From Saprospiraceae bacterium (GTDB lineage Bacteria; Bacteroidota; Bacteroidia; Chitinophagales; Saprospiraceae): 40,183 nt of DNA. The translations under genes and the position numbers were made by a program. Location of the stretch: contig JANQHF010000071.1 in assembly GCA_028282725.1 (NCBI GenBank), forward strand, positions 1-40,183, in the 5' to 3' direction. The notes under the pieces are model-generated. The model had not been told where the DNA came from. It did not search any database and worked only from the letters and a program-made list of their open reading frames with translations. Positions 1 to 7,970 of this stretch are shown here, piece by piece (position 1 is the stretch's first letter; the number at the start of each line of letters is the position of its first letter).

Positions 1-12
1 ACTTATTCTTGG

Positions 13-96
13 TTAGGGCTCGATTTGAACGGTAGTACACCCAATACCCAATATTGCAATCAGAATAATATGAAAAGCATAGATGAGACGATTCAT
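13..96 (-). CDS. possible 27-residue lipoprotein
   Basis: A short reading frame runs from ATG at 96 to a TAA at 13-15. The predicted peptide has a basic start (MNRL), a hydrophobic stretch and a lipobox-like LGIGC at about residues 16-20, leaving only about eight residues after the cysteine. That is the architecture of very small lipoproteins such as entericidins, but I recognise no family. It lies about 50 nt downstream of the TPR gene on the same strand, so it could be co-transcribed. No Shine-Dalgarno is present, as is usual here. Such a short frame could arise by chance, or it could be the broken 5' end of a longer gene. Confidence 0.3.
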   Translation of the reverse strand: MNRLIYAFHIILIAILGIGCTTVQIEP

Positions 97-145
97 GGAG
101 GTCAACTAATCGGCAATCATAACGGGAAACAAGGACATAGAGTAT

Positions 146-1168
146 TCAAGATAACTCGGTTAGCAATTCCTTTGCTTTTTCTGATCCCTCTTCAGAAGAG
201 GCTTTGATATCGGTTAGAAAGTCTTTCTTTCCTAGTTTTTGTTTGGTCAATCCACGATAATAAAGAGTTTCTGCATGGTTGATTTCCTTTCTTTCCCCCG
301 GTATGGATTCAAGTGCAAGATCAAAGTTTTCAAGAGCCATTTCGAAGTCTCCCATTTCGTAAAGAACCCTTCCATATAATGCGTACCCTTTAGGTTTTCT
401 TCGATTATTTGAATCATCGGGAGCAAATGTTCTTTTGGTAAAAAACTTCAATTCAAAAGCTGCTTTTTCCCATTTTTCAATTTCTATCAAGCATTCCGCT
501 TTGCGCAATCGGGCCCTCCAATGCACAGATTCGAGTGCTACGGATTTTTTTATCGTCTTATCAAAGTTCTCTACCGCTTCTTCCAAATTTCCTTCGTTGG
601 AGGCAATGATCCCCCTTCCGTAATAGGCAAAGGCGATGGAGTCATCAAGCATGATGGCCTTGTTAAAGTCATACAGGGCGTCACTGTAATGTTTCAATCT
701 CAAATTGACCCATCCCCTTCGTTCATAAGCCTGTGCATGTTTTTCATAGGATTCAATGGTCTTACTGAATGCTTCCAGAGCTTCCGTATTCATAGATCCC
801 TCCCTGAACAATTGCTCACCCTTTTTAAATTGTTTGACTACCGAACGGTCACTATCAGGCTGAATCGTAGCATGATTTAATATCTTGCCTGATTCGATCA
901 TCCAGGTTTGTATGGAACCGGCCACTGCAAATTGCGCACAATAATTCAGGAGGTCTATCGTGTTCTTAAAACTCTTTTCTGAAGCATTGCCGACGTATCG
1001 AGGAATATTCAAACTTAATTCCACAGGGTTGAAGACATCCTCGAGTTTTAGGATAATATCCCCTTTATAGTAGGTCTCTGTCCTGTACTCAAACATCTTA
1101 ACTACCTTATCATAGCTCTTTTGAGTGCCGAATGAGAGTCTTCCCTGGATGATGGATTTATAAAACAT
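146..1168 (-). CDS. tetratricopeptide-repeat protein, function unknown
   Basis: This 340-residue protein has no obvious signal peptide, so it is probably cytoplasmic. Residues 1 to about 115 form a region I do not recognise. From about residue 115 there are tandem TPR motifs, for example A-Y-E-R-R-G-W-x-x-L followed by Y-S-D-A-L-Y-D-F-N-K-A-I, then A-Y-Y-G-R-G-I and later G-D-F-E-M-A-L-E-N-F-D-L-A-L. TPR arrays normally bind protein partners, and no enzymatic domain is visible. A Bacteroidota-type promoter box with a palindrome lies about 80 nt upstream. The next gene downstream would be the possible tiny lipoprotein. The fold call is secure and the function is unknown. Confidence 0.8.
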   Translation of the reverse strand: MFYKSIIQGRLSFGTQKSYDKVVKMFEYRTETYYKGDIILKLEDVFNPVELSLNIPRYVGNASEKSFKNTIDLLNYCAQFAVAGSIQTWMIESGKILNHATIQPDSDRSVVKQFKKGEQLFREGSMNTEALEAFSKTIESYEKHAQAYERRGWVNLRLKHYSDALYDFNKAIMLDDSIAFAYYGRGIIASNEGNLEEAVENFDKTIKKSVALESVHWRARLRKAECLIEIEKWEKAAFELKFFTKRTFAPDDSNNRRKPKGYALYGRVLYEMGDFEMALENFDLALESIPGERKEINHAETLYYRGLTKQKLGKKDFLTDIKASSEEGSEKAKELLTELS

Positions 1169-1246
1169 TCGTATTGATACTGCAGAATTGACTGATGTTC
1201 ATTCTCGACTTAATGATATAGAAGTAGATTGCATTACTGGCCCTAA

Positions 1247-1276
1247 CAAAGATACTCGATAATCGATTTTTATCGA
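1247..1276 (-). promoter_or_regulatory. candidate promoter with palindromic operator for the TPR gene
   Basis: Read on the minus strand, TATCTTTG (1247-1254) matches the Bacteroidota -7 consensus TAnnTTTG exactly. Just upstream of it is the inverted repeat TCGATAA-N7-TTATCGA (1256-1276), inside what would be the -33/-7 spacer, and only a degenerate TTTTC stands at the -33 position. A palindrome there could be a repressor site. The predicted transcript starts about 70 nt before the TPR start codon. Confidence 0.45.
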
Positions 1277-1353
1277 AAACGGATCTCAGTAGATTCCTTT
1301 AAAATATGCATGACCATTTATTGTAATATGATAAATAATCTCCTTCTGATTTT

Positions 1354-2658
1354 TTAGCCGGACAATTCATATCTCTTGTTTTGGTCGTGTCTGCTGATCA
1401 AAATGCTGATGCAAATTGAGAGGACCGTATAAGCGGTAAAAAAGAAAGCACCGGGAGAAAGTCTTGAATAATTGATCGTTTCTATGGCAAATCCTCCTTG
1501 ATTTTGAGATATACTGTTCAATTGCGATGAAATGATTCCGTAAAATCCAATGTATGCCATAAATATTGCCACCACGAACACGTCGGCCATACTCCATTTT
1601 CCAAGATGGAAGATCACTCCTTTCGCGAAGTTGCTATTCTTAACTTTTTCAAGAAACAGATAAAATCCTGACAGAAGTAACTTAAAAAATGGAAAAACAA
1701 TACTGAACAAAAAGACCAGCACACCGACCATCTTCAGATCCCAGGTATTTCCTTCTAAAAGCGTCCTCGTAACCTCGAGGATAGATTTGCTTTGATAATA
1801 AATGATTTGTTCCTCAAATTCTATTGGTTCATTAAATAACATGAACCTGAATGAGTTCATACGGGCGTCAATGTCGATCATCGGCATGGAAACGCCTAAT
1901 ACCAGAAAAATAATTGAACCGGCAGTCAAGGCGCCAACCATTGATTCAAATCCTATCCACCTACCCATAGCAACGGCTACCAGGATTAAAATGGCCATCA
2001 TTAAACTCAAGCGAATCATCATGGTCTTAATTTCAGCATCCAGTCTTAAGACTTCACCACTTAGATAGTCATCCGTCTCCTGGAGATTCGTCTGGTTATA
2101 TTTGGCATAAAGTGATTCTCTTCTGTCGCGGTAGATCCTGGTTTCCTCATCGATGACCAATCGAAGTAATTCCTGCTGCATATATTGTCTGATCAATGGC
2201 TCATTTTGCCTGACTTCATTTAGTATTTGTTCAGATAAAACGGGAATCTGTGGCCTCAAATCCAATTGACCGAGCAAAACCGGCACTTGTGTTTCTATCA
2301 TTTTTAGCATGATGGCATTGACCTGTCCACTTTTTTTCACCTCTTCCAAAATGATGTCACTGAGTTCACCCCGTTCAAAATACTGAGTATACATAACACC
2401 TAAGTAGCCCCGGATCTGGTCATCGAGCACCTCGTATGTGGTAGGTGAAAGTTCAAATGTTCTGATTTTCTCCCGAATGATGGTCAGCGTCTTTTCTTTC
2501 CAAAGCTGCAAGTTGAACAGCTCATAGTTGACCATGTTGATCTCAGCGAAATCTTCCATTTTCTCTTTTCGTTCGTGGACTTTATGGTAGGTCTGCCAAC
2601 CCAGAAAAATGGACAACAAGAAGGCCAGGACAAAAAGTGCAGCCAAAAAATACTTCAT
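1354..2658 (-). CDS. PqiA-domain inner-membrane protein
   Basis: The protein has 434 residues from the preferred start at 2658. It opens with a signal-anchor-like helix (KYFLAALFVLAFLLSIFLGW), followed by a roughly 190-residue helical, probably extracytoplasmic domain and then four or so transmembrane helices. The C-terminal part has the hallmarks of paraquat-inducible protein A, in particular GKWSMADVFVVAIFMAYIGF and the preceding P-F-F-K-L helix. PqiA-family proteins work with MCE-type lipid carriers in envelope lipid transport, but no MCE gene is seen here. An in-frame ATG at 2715 would add 19 hydrophilic residues. I reject it because a perfect -7 box lies 4 nt before the ATG at 2658. The large N-terminal domain is unlike classical PqiA. 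Confidence 0.75.
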   Translation of the reverse strand: MKYFLAALFVLAFLLSIFLGWQTYHKVHERKEKMEDFAEINMVNYELFNLQLWKEKTLTIIREKIRTFELSPTTYEVLDDQIRGYLGVMYTQYFERGELSDIILEEVKKSGQVNAIMLKMIETQVPVLLGQLDLRPQIPVLSEQILNEVRQNEPLIRQYMQQELLRLVIDEETRIYRDRRESLYAKYNQTNLQETDDYLSGEVLRLDAEIKTMMIRLSLMMAILILVAVAMGRWIGFESMVGALTAGSIIFLVLGVSMPMIDIDARMNSFRFMLFNEPIEFEEQIIYYQSKSILEVTRTLLEGNTWDLKMVGVLVFLFSIVFPFFKLLLSGFYLFLEKVKNSNFAKGVIFHLGKWSMADVFVVAIFMAYIGFYGIISSQLNSISQNQGGFAIETINYSRLSPGAFFFTAYTVLSICISILISRHDQNKRYELSG

Positions 2659-2662
2659 AGCC

Positions 2663-2693
2663 CAAATATAACGCAGACGAGGGTAGTCCTCGT
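2663..2693 (-). promoter_or_regulatory. candidate leaderless promoter and operator of the pqiA-like gene
   Basis: On the minus strand TATATTTG (2663-2670) is an exact TAnnTTTG box ending 4 nt before the ATG at 2658, so transcription should begin at or next to the start codon. Upstream, ACGAGG-N5-CCTCGT (2677-2693) is a perfect inverted repeat placed where a regulator could block the polymerase. No clear TTTG -33 element is visible, which would fit an activator-dependent promoter. Confidence 0.5.
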
Positions 2694-2705
2694 TCGTCTT
2701 CGTCG

Positions 2706-2741
2706 TTTGCAGCATATTAATCTATCAATGGCTTAGTTTTG
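2706..2741 (+). promoter_or_regulatory. candidate leaderless promoter of mnmG
   Basis: TAGTTTTG (2734-2741) matches the Bacteroidota -7 consensus exactly and ends 4 nt before the mnmG ATG at 2746. TTTG at 2706-2709 lies 24 nt upstream of the box, one more than the usual upper spacing. The start codon is well supported by protein homology, so the transcript should have essentially no 5' leader. Confidence 0.5.
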
Positions 2742-2745
2742 CAGC

Positions 2746-4611
2746 ATGTTTGATCAATATGACATCATTATAGTAGGTGGAGGTCACGCAGGGTGCGAGG
2801 CTGCCCTGGCAGGTGCAAATATGAGCAAGCGCGTCTTGCTTGCTACAATGAATATGATCACCATCGGTCAAATGAGCTGTAATCCGGCTATGGGTGGTGT
2901 TGCGAAAGGACAGATCGTTCGTGAAATAGATGCATTGGGAGGGGGATCTGGAATTATCAGCGACGAAAGTATGCTGCAGTTCCGTATGCTCAATAAATCG
3001 AAAGGGCCTGCGATGTGGAGTCCCAGATCACAAAATGACAGGATGTTGTTCGCCTCAAAATGGAGGCAGATGCTGGAGAGCAACCCGAATATTGATTTCT
3101 GGCAGGAGATGGTGACGGGGCTGATCGTGAAGGAAGGTCGATGTATAGGGGTGCAAACAGGGATAGGTCTCGAGATCCCGTCTAAATCTGTCATCCTGAC
3201 CAATGGTACTTTTTTGAATGGAATTATTCACATCGGAGAAAAACAATTTGGTGGTGGAAGGGCCGGAGAACGGGCCGCAACAGGATTGACCGAACAATTA
3301 GTGTCCCTGGGTTTTGAATCTGGCAGAATGAAAACGGGTACTCCTCCCAGGATTGATGGAAGAAGTCTCGATTATTCCAGAATGGAGGTGCAGCATGGAG
3401 ACAGTGATCCCGGCAAGTTTTCATTTTTAGATACTCCAAGACTGACCAGGCAGTTACCTTGTCATGTAACATATACCAATCCGGAAGTTCACCATGCCTT
3501 GAAAGAAGGATTTCACAAATCCCCTATGTTCAATGGTAGAATCCGTGGACTTGGCCCAAGATATTGTCCTTCCATTGAAGACAAGATTGACCGGTTTGCC
3601 GAACGCGATCGACATCAACTTTTTGTCGAACCTGAAGGGTGGGATACCTGTGAAATTTATGTCAATGGTTTTTCATCTTCACTACCGGAAGATGTTCAGT
3701 TCAGGGCGCTTAGAATGGTTCCGGGATTCGAAAATATGAAGATGTTCAGGCCGGGATATGCCATAGAATATGATTTCTTTCAGCCTACCCAACTTTTACC
3801 CAATCTTGAAACCAAAATTGTGAAGAACCTGTTTTTTGCAGGTCAGATCAATGGGACTACAGGGTACGAAGAAGCGGCCAGCCAGGGTTTGATGGCCGGG
3901 ATCAATGCAGCCCTCCAAATCGATGAGAAGGACTCATTCATTCTCAGACGTTCGGATGCCTATATAGGTGTGCTCATAGATGATCTTGTAAACAAGGGCA
4001 CAAAAGAACCTTACAGAATGTTTACATCCAGAGCAGAATATCGCATTCTAATGCGACAGGACAATGCGGATCTGAGATTGACCAAAAAGGCACGTGACCT
4101 CGGAATGGGAGGCTTAACGGAGCGCATTGAGCGCATCCGTAAAAAAGAAGAGGCGCTCCGATCCATTTCGAGATATTTGACCAGGCAATCCGTGAAGCCC
4201 GCGGAGATCAATGAATATCTGAACCGGAAGGGATCATCAAGGTTGGTCCAATCCGTAAAACTGGATAATATAGTAAGGCGACCTAAAGTACATCTCAGGG
4301 AGTTGAGGGAAGTATTAACCTGTCTCGACGATTTCTTATCCGAATATGACGTGGAATTCATAGAATCTACGGAGGTTGGTATCAAGTATGAAGGCTATCT
4401 TGAGAAGGAGCATGAAATGGCCGAAAAAATGAACCGGTTAGAAGAGATGATATTGAAGGAGGACCTTAATTATGGAACCATTACTTCTCTTTCAGCTGAG
4501 GGCCGTGAAAAACTCAACACCATCAGGCCAAGGACCCTTGGACAGGCAAGTCGAATCAGTGGAGTTTCTCCCTCTGATATTTCTGTACTACTGATACATA
4601 TCGGTCGATAG
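2746..4611 (+). CDS. mnmG: tRNA uridine-5-carboxymethylaminomethyl modification enzyme MnmG (GidA)
   Basis: MnmG, with MnmE, installs the carboxymethylaminomethyl group on the wobble uridine of several tRNAs, using FAD and methylene-tetrahydrofolate in the cytoplasm. The 621-residue length is normal for the family. The N-terminal dinucleotide-binding motif V-G-G-G-H-A-G-C-E-A-A sits at residues 10-20, NPAMGGVAKGQIVREID follows at about 46-62, and the second FAD-contacting signature GQINGTTGYEEAASQG starts near residue 366. The C-terminal helical MnmE/tRNA-binding domain is complete. The start MFDQYDIIIVGGGHAG is canonical. The gene diverges from the PqiA-like gene and is followed 60 nt later by a secreted protein on the same strand. 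Confidence 0.97.
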   Translation: MFDQYDIIIVGGGHAGCEAALAGANMSKRVLLATMNMITIGQMSCNPAMGGVAKGQIVREIDALGGGSGIISDESMLQFRMLNKSKGPAMWSPRSQNDRMLFASKWRQMLESNPNIDFWQEMVTGLIVKEGRCIGVQTGIGLEIPSKSVILTNGTFLNGIIHIGEKQFGGGRAGERAATGLTEQLVSLGFESGRMKTGTPPRIDGRSLDYSRMEVQHGDSDPGKFSFLDTPRLTRQLPCHVTYTNPEVHHALKEGFHKSPMFNGRIRGLGPRYCPSIEDKIDRFAERDRHQLFVEPEGWDTCEIYVNGFSSSLPEDVQFRALRMVPGFENMKMFRPGYAIEYDFFQPTQLLPNLETKIVKNLFFAGQINGTTGYEEAASQGLMAGINAALQIDEKDSFILRRSDAYIGVLIDDLVNKGTKEPYRMFTSRAEYRILMRQDNADLRLTKKARDLGMGGLTERIERIRKKEEALRSISRYLTRQSVKPAEINEYLNRKGSSRLVQSVKLDNIVRRPKVHLRELREVLTCLDDFLSEYDVEFIESTEVGIKYEGYLEKEHEMAEKMNRLEEMILKEDLNYGTITSLSAEGREKLNTIRPRTLGQASRISGVSPSDISVLLIHIGR

Positions 4612-4671
4612 TCGTTGAATATTTGGCTGCTCAATTTATGCCGTTCGCACTTTTTTGACGTTATAGTAGCT

Positions 4672-6180
4672 ATGAAGTATTACTTGGTTGTTTTTTTGAT
4701 GATCGGTTCTTCTATTTATGGCCCTGGCCAATCTCTTTCGAATGAGGAAAGGAATCATTTAAATCGACAGATTCGATTCTTAAATGAGTCTATACATAGG
4801 ATGGTCATTATTTTCCAGGTTTATGAAAACTATAATAGCGAAGTAACGCGCCACGTGGACCTGCCGACTAACGAAGGAATCAAGAATACATCTTCTCATT
4901 TGCCAGAAAACCTGTTTGCTGATAATAATCTGGTCAGAAGTGGAGATTCCCCGATCCAGATTTATCAGGAGTTACAAGGCCAACAACCTCCCTCCTTCCC
5001 GATCAACAATAGAAGTCTGATCAATCAAGTCTGGGAAGTTATAAATCTGCTCAATAAGGATCGAAGGCATTTGGATAACATTATTGATAATGAGGACCTG
5101 AACACCTTTTCAAATATTCAGGCCATTTATGAAGACATTGAAAAGGCGGAGGATCTGTTTGATCAGACCCGTACATCGGTGAAAATATTTGAAAAACTGA
5201 TTTTGGAGCATTACCATAATGTGGACTTACCCGAAAAAGAAAAACAAGTCTATACTGCTTTCATAGAAGTACACTTTGACATCAAAAAAATCGTAAGGCA
5301 ACTCTGGGCCGAAAATCAAAGTGAGATCTTCAACAGTGTTTCCAAACTGGAAAAAGAAATTGAATGGACCAAAAGATGTATACTGGAACTTTCTTCCGTT
5401 TCTCAGCAAAATGAATTATTGTCGACATTGACAACCATTGACAAGATCCTCGTCAACGTAAAAGATTATACCCGCGGCATTAGTGGTCCTCAGGCATATG
5501 AGCCTTTTGGAAGAGGATATTATTATCACAATTACGAGCTATTGCCCAAGATCAATCAATATGGTTCTGGATATACCTGGAAATTGGAAGAGTTCTTTCG
5601 CAAGTATAATTGGGAAGTCATCCACTTTTTAGAAGAACCGCATTATCTCAAGATTATTTACCCGGAGAGAATTCCTTTAGAGATGTTGAAAAACAAATCG
5701 CTTGACCCCGGATTGCGATTAAGCCAGATTTCGCCACCTGAACTTCCTGTCATTGAAAAAATTGTTGTCGAAAAGTCGGAGGAATTTACAACTATCCCAA
5801 ATGCCGTGGTCGAAATTCCGGAGGAAGAAGAACCTGATTTGGATTATACGATATCCTATAACGAAAGGATCCGAATCGATAGTAGTCATGTGGATTTGAT
5901 ATTAATGGATCACCTGAGAAAGGATGGAGACAGGGTGTCCATTAATGTAAACGGAGAGTGGACACATCGACAGATCTCGTTGGAAAGAAATCCTCAAATC
6001 ATAGAGTTGTCGATAAACCCTTCAGTAATCAATACCATTATCATACGAGCGGATAATGAGGGTTGGATGCCGCCCAATACGATTGGTATCAGGTATAGCA
6101 ACAAGGATGGAAGCACCGATCATTTCATCAGACGAGATCTGACGTACAGCGAAGCCATCGAAATAAAAGTAACTAATTGA
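4672..6180 (+). CDS. secreted protein of unknown function
   Basis: From the ATG at 4672 the protein has 502 residues, beginning with a signal peptide (MKYYLVVFLMIGSSIYG). A TTG further upstream (4615) would bury this signal and is not preferred. Residues about 20-270 are helical and acidic. The middle is rich in aromatic residues (FGRGYYYHNYE). The last roughly 100 residues form a beta-rich domain with D-G-D-R-V-S-I-N-V-N-G and N-E-G-W-M-P-P-N-T, a pattern I associate from memory with secreted Bacteroidota proteins. No catalytic motif is recognisable. It may be co-transcribed with mnmG, and its 3' end overlaps apaG by 8 bp in convergent orientation. Confidence 0.75.
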   Translation: MKYYLVVFLMIGSSIYGPGQSLSNEERNHLNRQIRFLNESIHRMVIIFQVYENYNSEVTRHVDLPTNEGIKNTSSHLPENLFADNNLVRSGDSPIQIYQELQGQQPPSFPINNRSLINQVWEVINLLNKDRRHLDNIIDNEDLNTFSNIQAIYEDIEKAEDLFDQTRTSVKIFEKLILEHYHNVDLPEKEKQVYTAFIEVHFDIKKIVRQLWAENQSEIFNSVSKLEKEIEWTKRCILELSSVSQQNELLSTLTTIDKILVNVKDYTRGISGPQAYEPFGRGYYYHNYELLPKINQYGSGYTWKLEEFFRKYNWEVIHFLEEPHYLKIIYPERIPLEMLKNKSLDPGLRLSQISPPELPVIEKIVVEKSEEFTTIPNAVVEIPEEEEPDLDYTISYNERIRIDSSHVDLILMDHLRKDGDRVSINVNGEWTHRQISLERNPQIIELSINPSVINTIIIRADNEGWMPPNTIGIRYSNKDGSTDHFIRRDLTYSEAIEIKVTN

Positions 6181-6559
6181 GTTTTGCAGATGTGCACATG
6201 GTAAAAGGGGGAACCTTTACGTCTATCAATTGCTCATCCACACTTCTTTGCATGGTAAAGTATCCCTTCATCATACCAATCTCCGAATTAAAAGGACACC
6301 AGGATTTGTAAGTATGAGATTCTCTCGGATGCAATATGGGTTGTTCACCCACTACCCCTTCTCCCTTCACTTCTCTTCGTACACAATTGGAGTCAAAAAT
6401 GTACCACTGTCTTCTCAGCAACTGGACTGTATGATCGCTTTCATTTACGATTTCTATTTCGTAGCTGAATACAAATCGCCTCTCAGAGGAATTACTGTGC
6501 GCCGGTTCGAATTTGGACCGAACGCTAATTTTAATTCCATGTGTTATACATACATTCAT
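6173..6559 (-). CDS. apaG: ApaG-domain protein
   Basis: This 128-residue protein has the single FN3-like beta-sandwich fold of ApaG: THGIKISVRSKF near the start, FSYEIEIVNESDHTVQLLRRQW in the first half, VRREVKGEGVVGEQPILHPRE in the middle, and a G-M-M-K-G-Y-F stretch near the end. ApaG was linked to Co/Mg efflux and Ap4A metabolism in enterobacteria, but its biochemical role is not settled. The same fold occurs as a protein-interaction module in F-box proteins. The gene is convergent with the secreted-protein gene (8-bp overlap) and lies 31 nt downstream of yicC, so it is probably co-transcribed with yicC. Confidence 0.93.
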   Translation of the reverse strand: MNVCITHGIKISVRSKFEPAHSNSSERRFVFSYEIEIVNESDHTVQLLRRQWYIFDSNCVRREVKGEGVVGEQPILHPRESHTYKSWCPFNSEIGMMKGYFTMQRSVDEQLIDVKVPPFTMCTSAKLN

Positions 6560-6590
6560 ACCCGAATCAAAATACTAGGATAAATAAAAT

Positions 6591-7466
6591 TTATAAGACA
6601 TTGGCTAGTTGCTCTTTGATTTTGTCCAACTCAACTTTCATATCGACAACGATTTGTTGTAGCAAACTGTTCTGGGCTTTTGACCCAATGGTATTGATTT
6701 CCCGTCCCATTTCCTGGGCAATGAAGTTTAGTTTTTTACCTGTATTCAGTACTTCACTTTGAGCTGTTTCAAGGAAGAATGAGCAATGTTGTGACAATCT
6801 GACCTTCTCTTCATGTATGTCCAGTTTTTCGAGATAGTAAATAACCTCTTGTTCCAGTCTGTTCTCATCAATGCTATCCGAAACTGCATAATCTTCTATG
6901 GATTTTCTCAACCGTGCAAGGAGTTCTATTTTTCTTTTTTCTTCAATGGCATCAACTTTCGATAAGAGATTTTCAATATTTTGTACCCTGGTATTCAGGT
7001 CGATGAGCATGGACTTCCCTTCTTCTTTCCGAAATGAATTGAGATCTTCTATAGCTTTTTCTACCAAACGAAGAACAAATTCCCATTCCTCTTTTGCAAT
7101 TTCTGCTTCATTTACTTGTACAACATTGGGAATTCGAATGATCGTTTGCAGAAGATCCTGATGATGTAAATCGTACTTTGAAGCAACTTCCTGTAGTTGT
7201 TTGAGATAAGATTCGATCAGACTTACGTTTAATTTGTAGTCAGAATCGCTTTCACCATCGACGATCAAGATTGTACAATCGATTTTTCCCCTGATGACTG
7301 CCTCGAGAATGATCTTCCGAAGTTCAATTTCCTTTGATCTTAACAGAGTTGGTGCTTTTAGGCGCAGATCAGACAATTTCCCATTTAGGGTCTTGATATC
7401 TACTGTGTATGATTTATCTTGGTAGGAATCCGTGGCTTTTCCGTACCCCGTCATTGATAATAGCAT
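6591..7466 (-). CDS. yicC: YicC-family endoribonuclease
   Basis: The 291-residue length is typical. The N-terminus LLSMTGYGKA is the family signature, and the C-terminal DUF1732-like part ends with IGSKAQNSLLQQIVVDMK and a coiled helix. YicC-type proteins are endoribonucleases that take part in RNA turnover, including small-RNA decay in E. coli. The start at 7466 gives the canonical beginning and is preceded by a promoter-like box at exactly the spacing seen for three other genes in this window. apaG follows on the same strand. No gmk is adjacent, although it often is elsewhere. Confidence 0.93.
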   Translation of the reverse strand: MLLSMTGYGKATDSYQDKSYTVDIKTLNGKLSDLRLKAPTLLRSKEIELRKIILEAVIRGKIDCTILIVDGESDSDYKLNVSLIESYLKQLQEVASKYDLHHQDLLQTIIRIPNVVQVNEAEIAKEEWEFVLRLVEKAIEDLNSFRKEEGKSMLIDLNTRVQNIENLLSKVDAIEEKRKIELLARLRKSIEDYAVSDSIDENRLEQEVIYYLEKLDIHEEKVRLSQHCSFFLETAQSEVLNTGKKLNFIAQEMGREINTIGSKAQNSLLQQIVVDMKVELDKIKEQLANVL

Positions 7467-7470
7467 GGAT

Positions 7471-7505
7471 TAAATATATCTTTTATGGCGAGAATTATAG
7501 ACAAA
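7471..7505 (-). promoter_or_regulatory. candidate leaderless promoter of yicC
   Basis: On the minus strand TTTG (7502-7505), a 23-nt spacer and TATATTTA (7471-7478) form a Bacteroidota promoter with one mismatch in the -7 box. The box ends 4 nt before the yicC ATG, the same distance as at pqiA, mnmG and ogt. Confidence 0.45.
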
Positions 7506-7548
7506 TTCAAACATATTATAAGCAATCGTTATATGTAAAACGCTCAAA

Positions 7549-7591
7549 AATTTGCGGAAAAATTATGATAACTAATAAAATTTCCGAAATT
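7549..7591. repeat. imperfect inverted repeat upstream of the HU gene
   Basis: AATTTGCGGAAA (7549-7560) and TTTCCGAAATT (7581-7591) are complementary apart from one inserted base, separated by 20 nt. It lies in the 189-nt divergent region between yicC and the HU gene and could be an operator or a leader hairpin. Nothing else in this AT-rich gap is recognisable, and I found no well-spaced promoter for the HU gene. Confidence 0.3.
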
Positions 7592-7655
7592 TGTCGGGCT
7601 CCGTTTTATTTTCGACGAAATGTAACTTATTAAGAACCAACTATTTAAAGAACCC

Positions 7656-7964
7656 ATGCGCAAAGCGGAATTAGTAAATATCATATCAGAGAAGACAGGC
7701 GTCCCAAAAGTAGACGTCCTCGTATCCATGGAAACTTTCTTTAACGAAATTAAAGATACCTTGTCCAGTGGAGAGAATGTATACATCAGGGGATTTGGAT
7801 CATTCATCATTAAAAAAAGAGCCAAGAAGATTGGTCGTCATATCAAGAAAAATGTCTCCTTGGAAATACCCGAACACTACATTCCGGCTTTTAAACCAGC
7901 CAAGATTTTTGTGGACCAGGTGAAGGATTCGGTGTCATCCCTGCCCAAAGAGAATTCCGTGTAA
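7656..7964 (+). CDS. HU/IHF-family DNA-binding protein
   Basis: This 102-residue nucleoid protein has the HU fold: two helices with R-K-A-E-L-V-N-I-I-S-E-K-T-G-V at the start, the core motif I-R-G-F-G-S-F at about residues 46-52, the beta-arm G-R-H-I-K-K-N and the final strand and helix IPAFKPAKIFVDQVKD. The arm tip reads HIKKN instead of the NPxTG of enterobacterial HU, so the intercalating proline is absent. From memory that is usual for this Bacteroidota subfamily. It is followed after 6 nt by a TPR gene and then by the COX24-like and RNase G genes. Confidence 0.93.
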   Translation: MRKAELVNIISEKTGVPKVDVLVSMETFFNEIKDTLSSGENVYIRGFGSFIIKKRAKKIGRHIKKNVSLEIPEHYIPAFKPAKIFVDQVKDSVSSLPKENSV

Positions 7965-7970
7965 TCAAAT

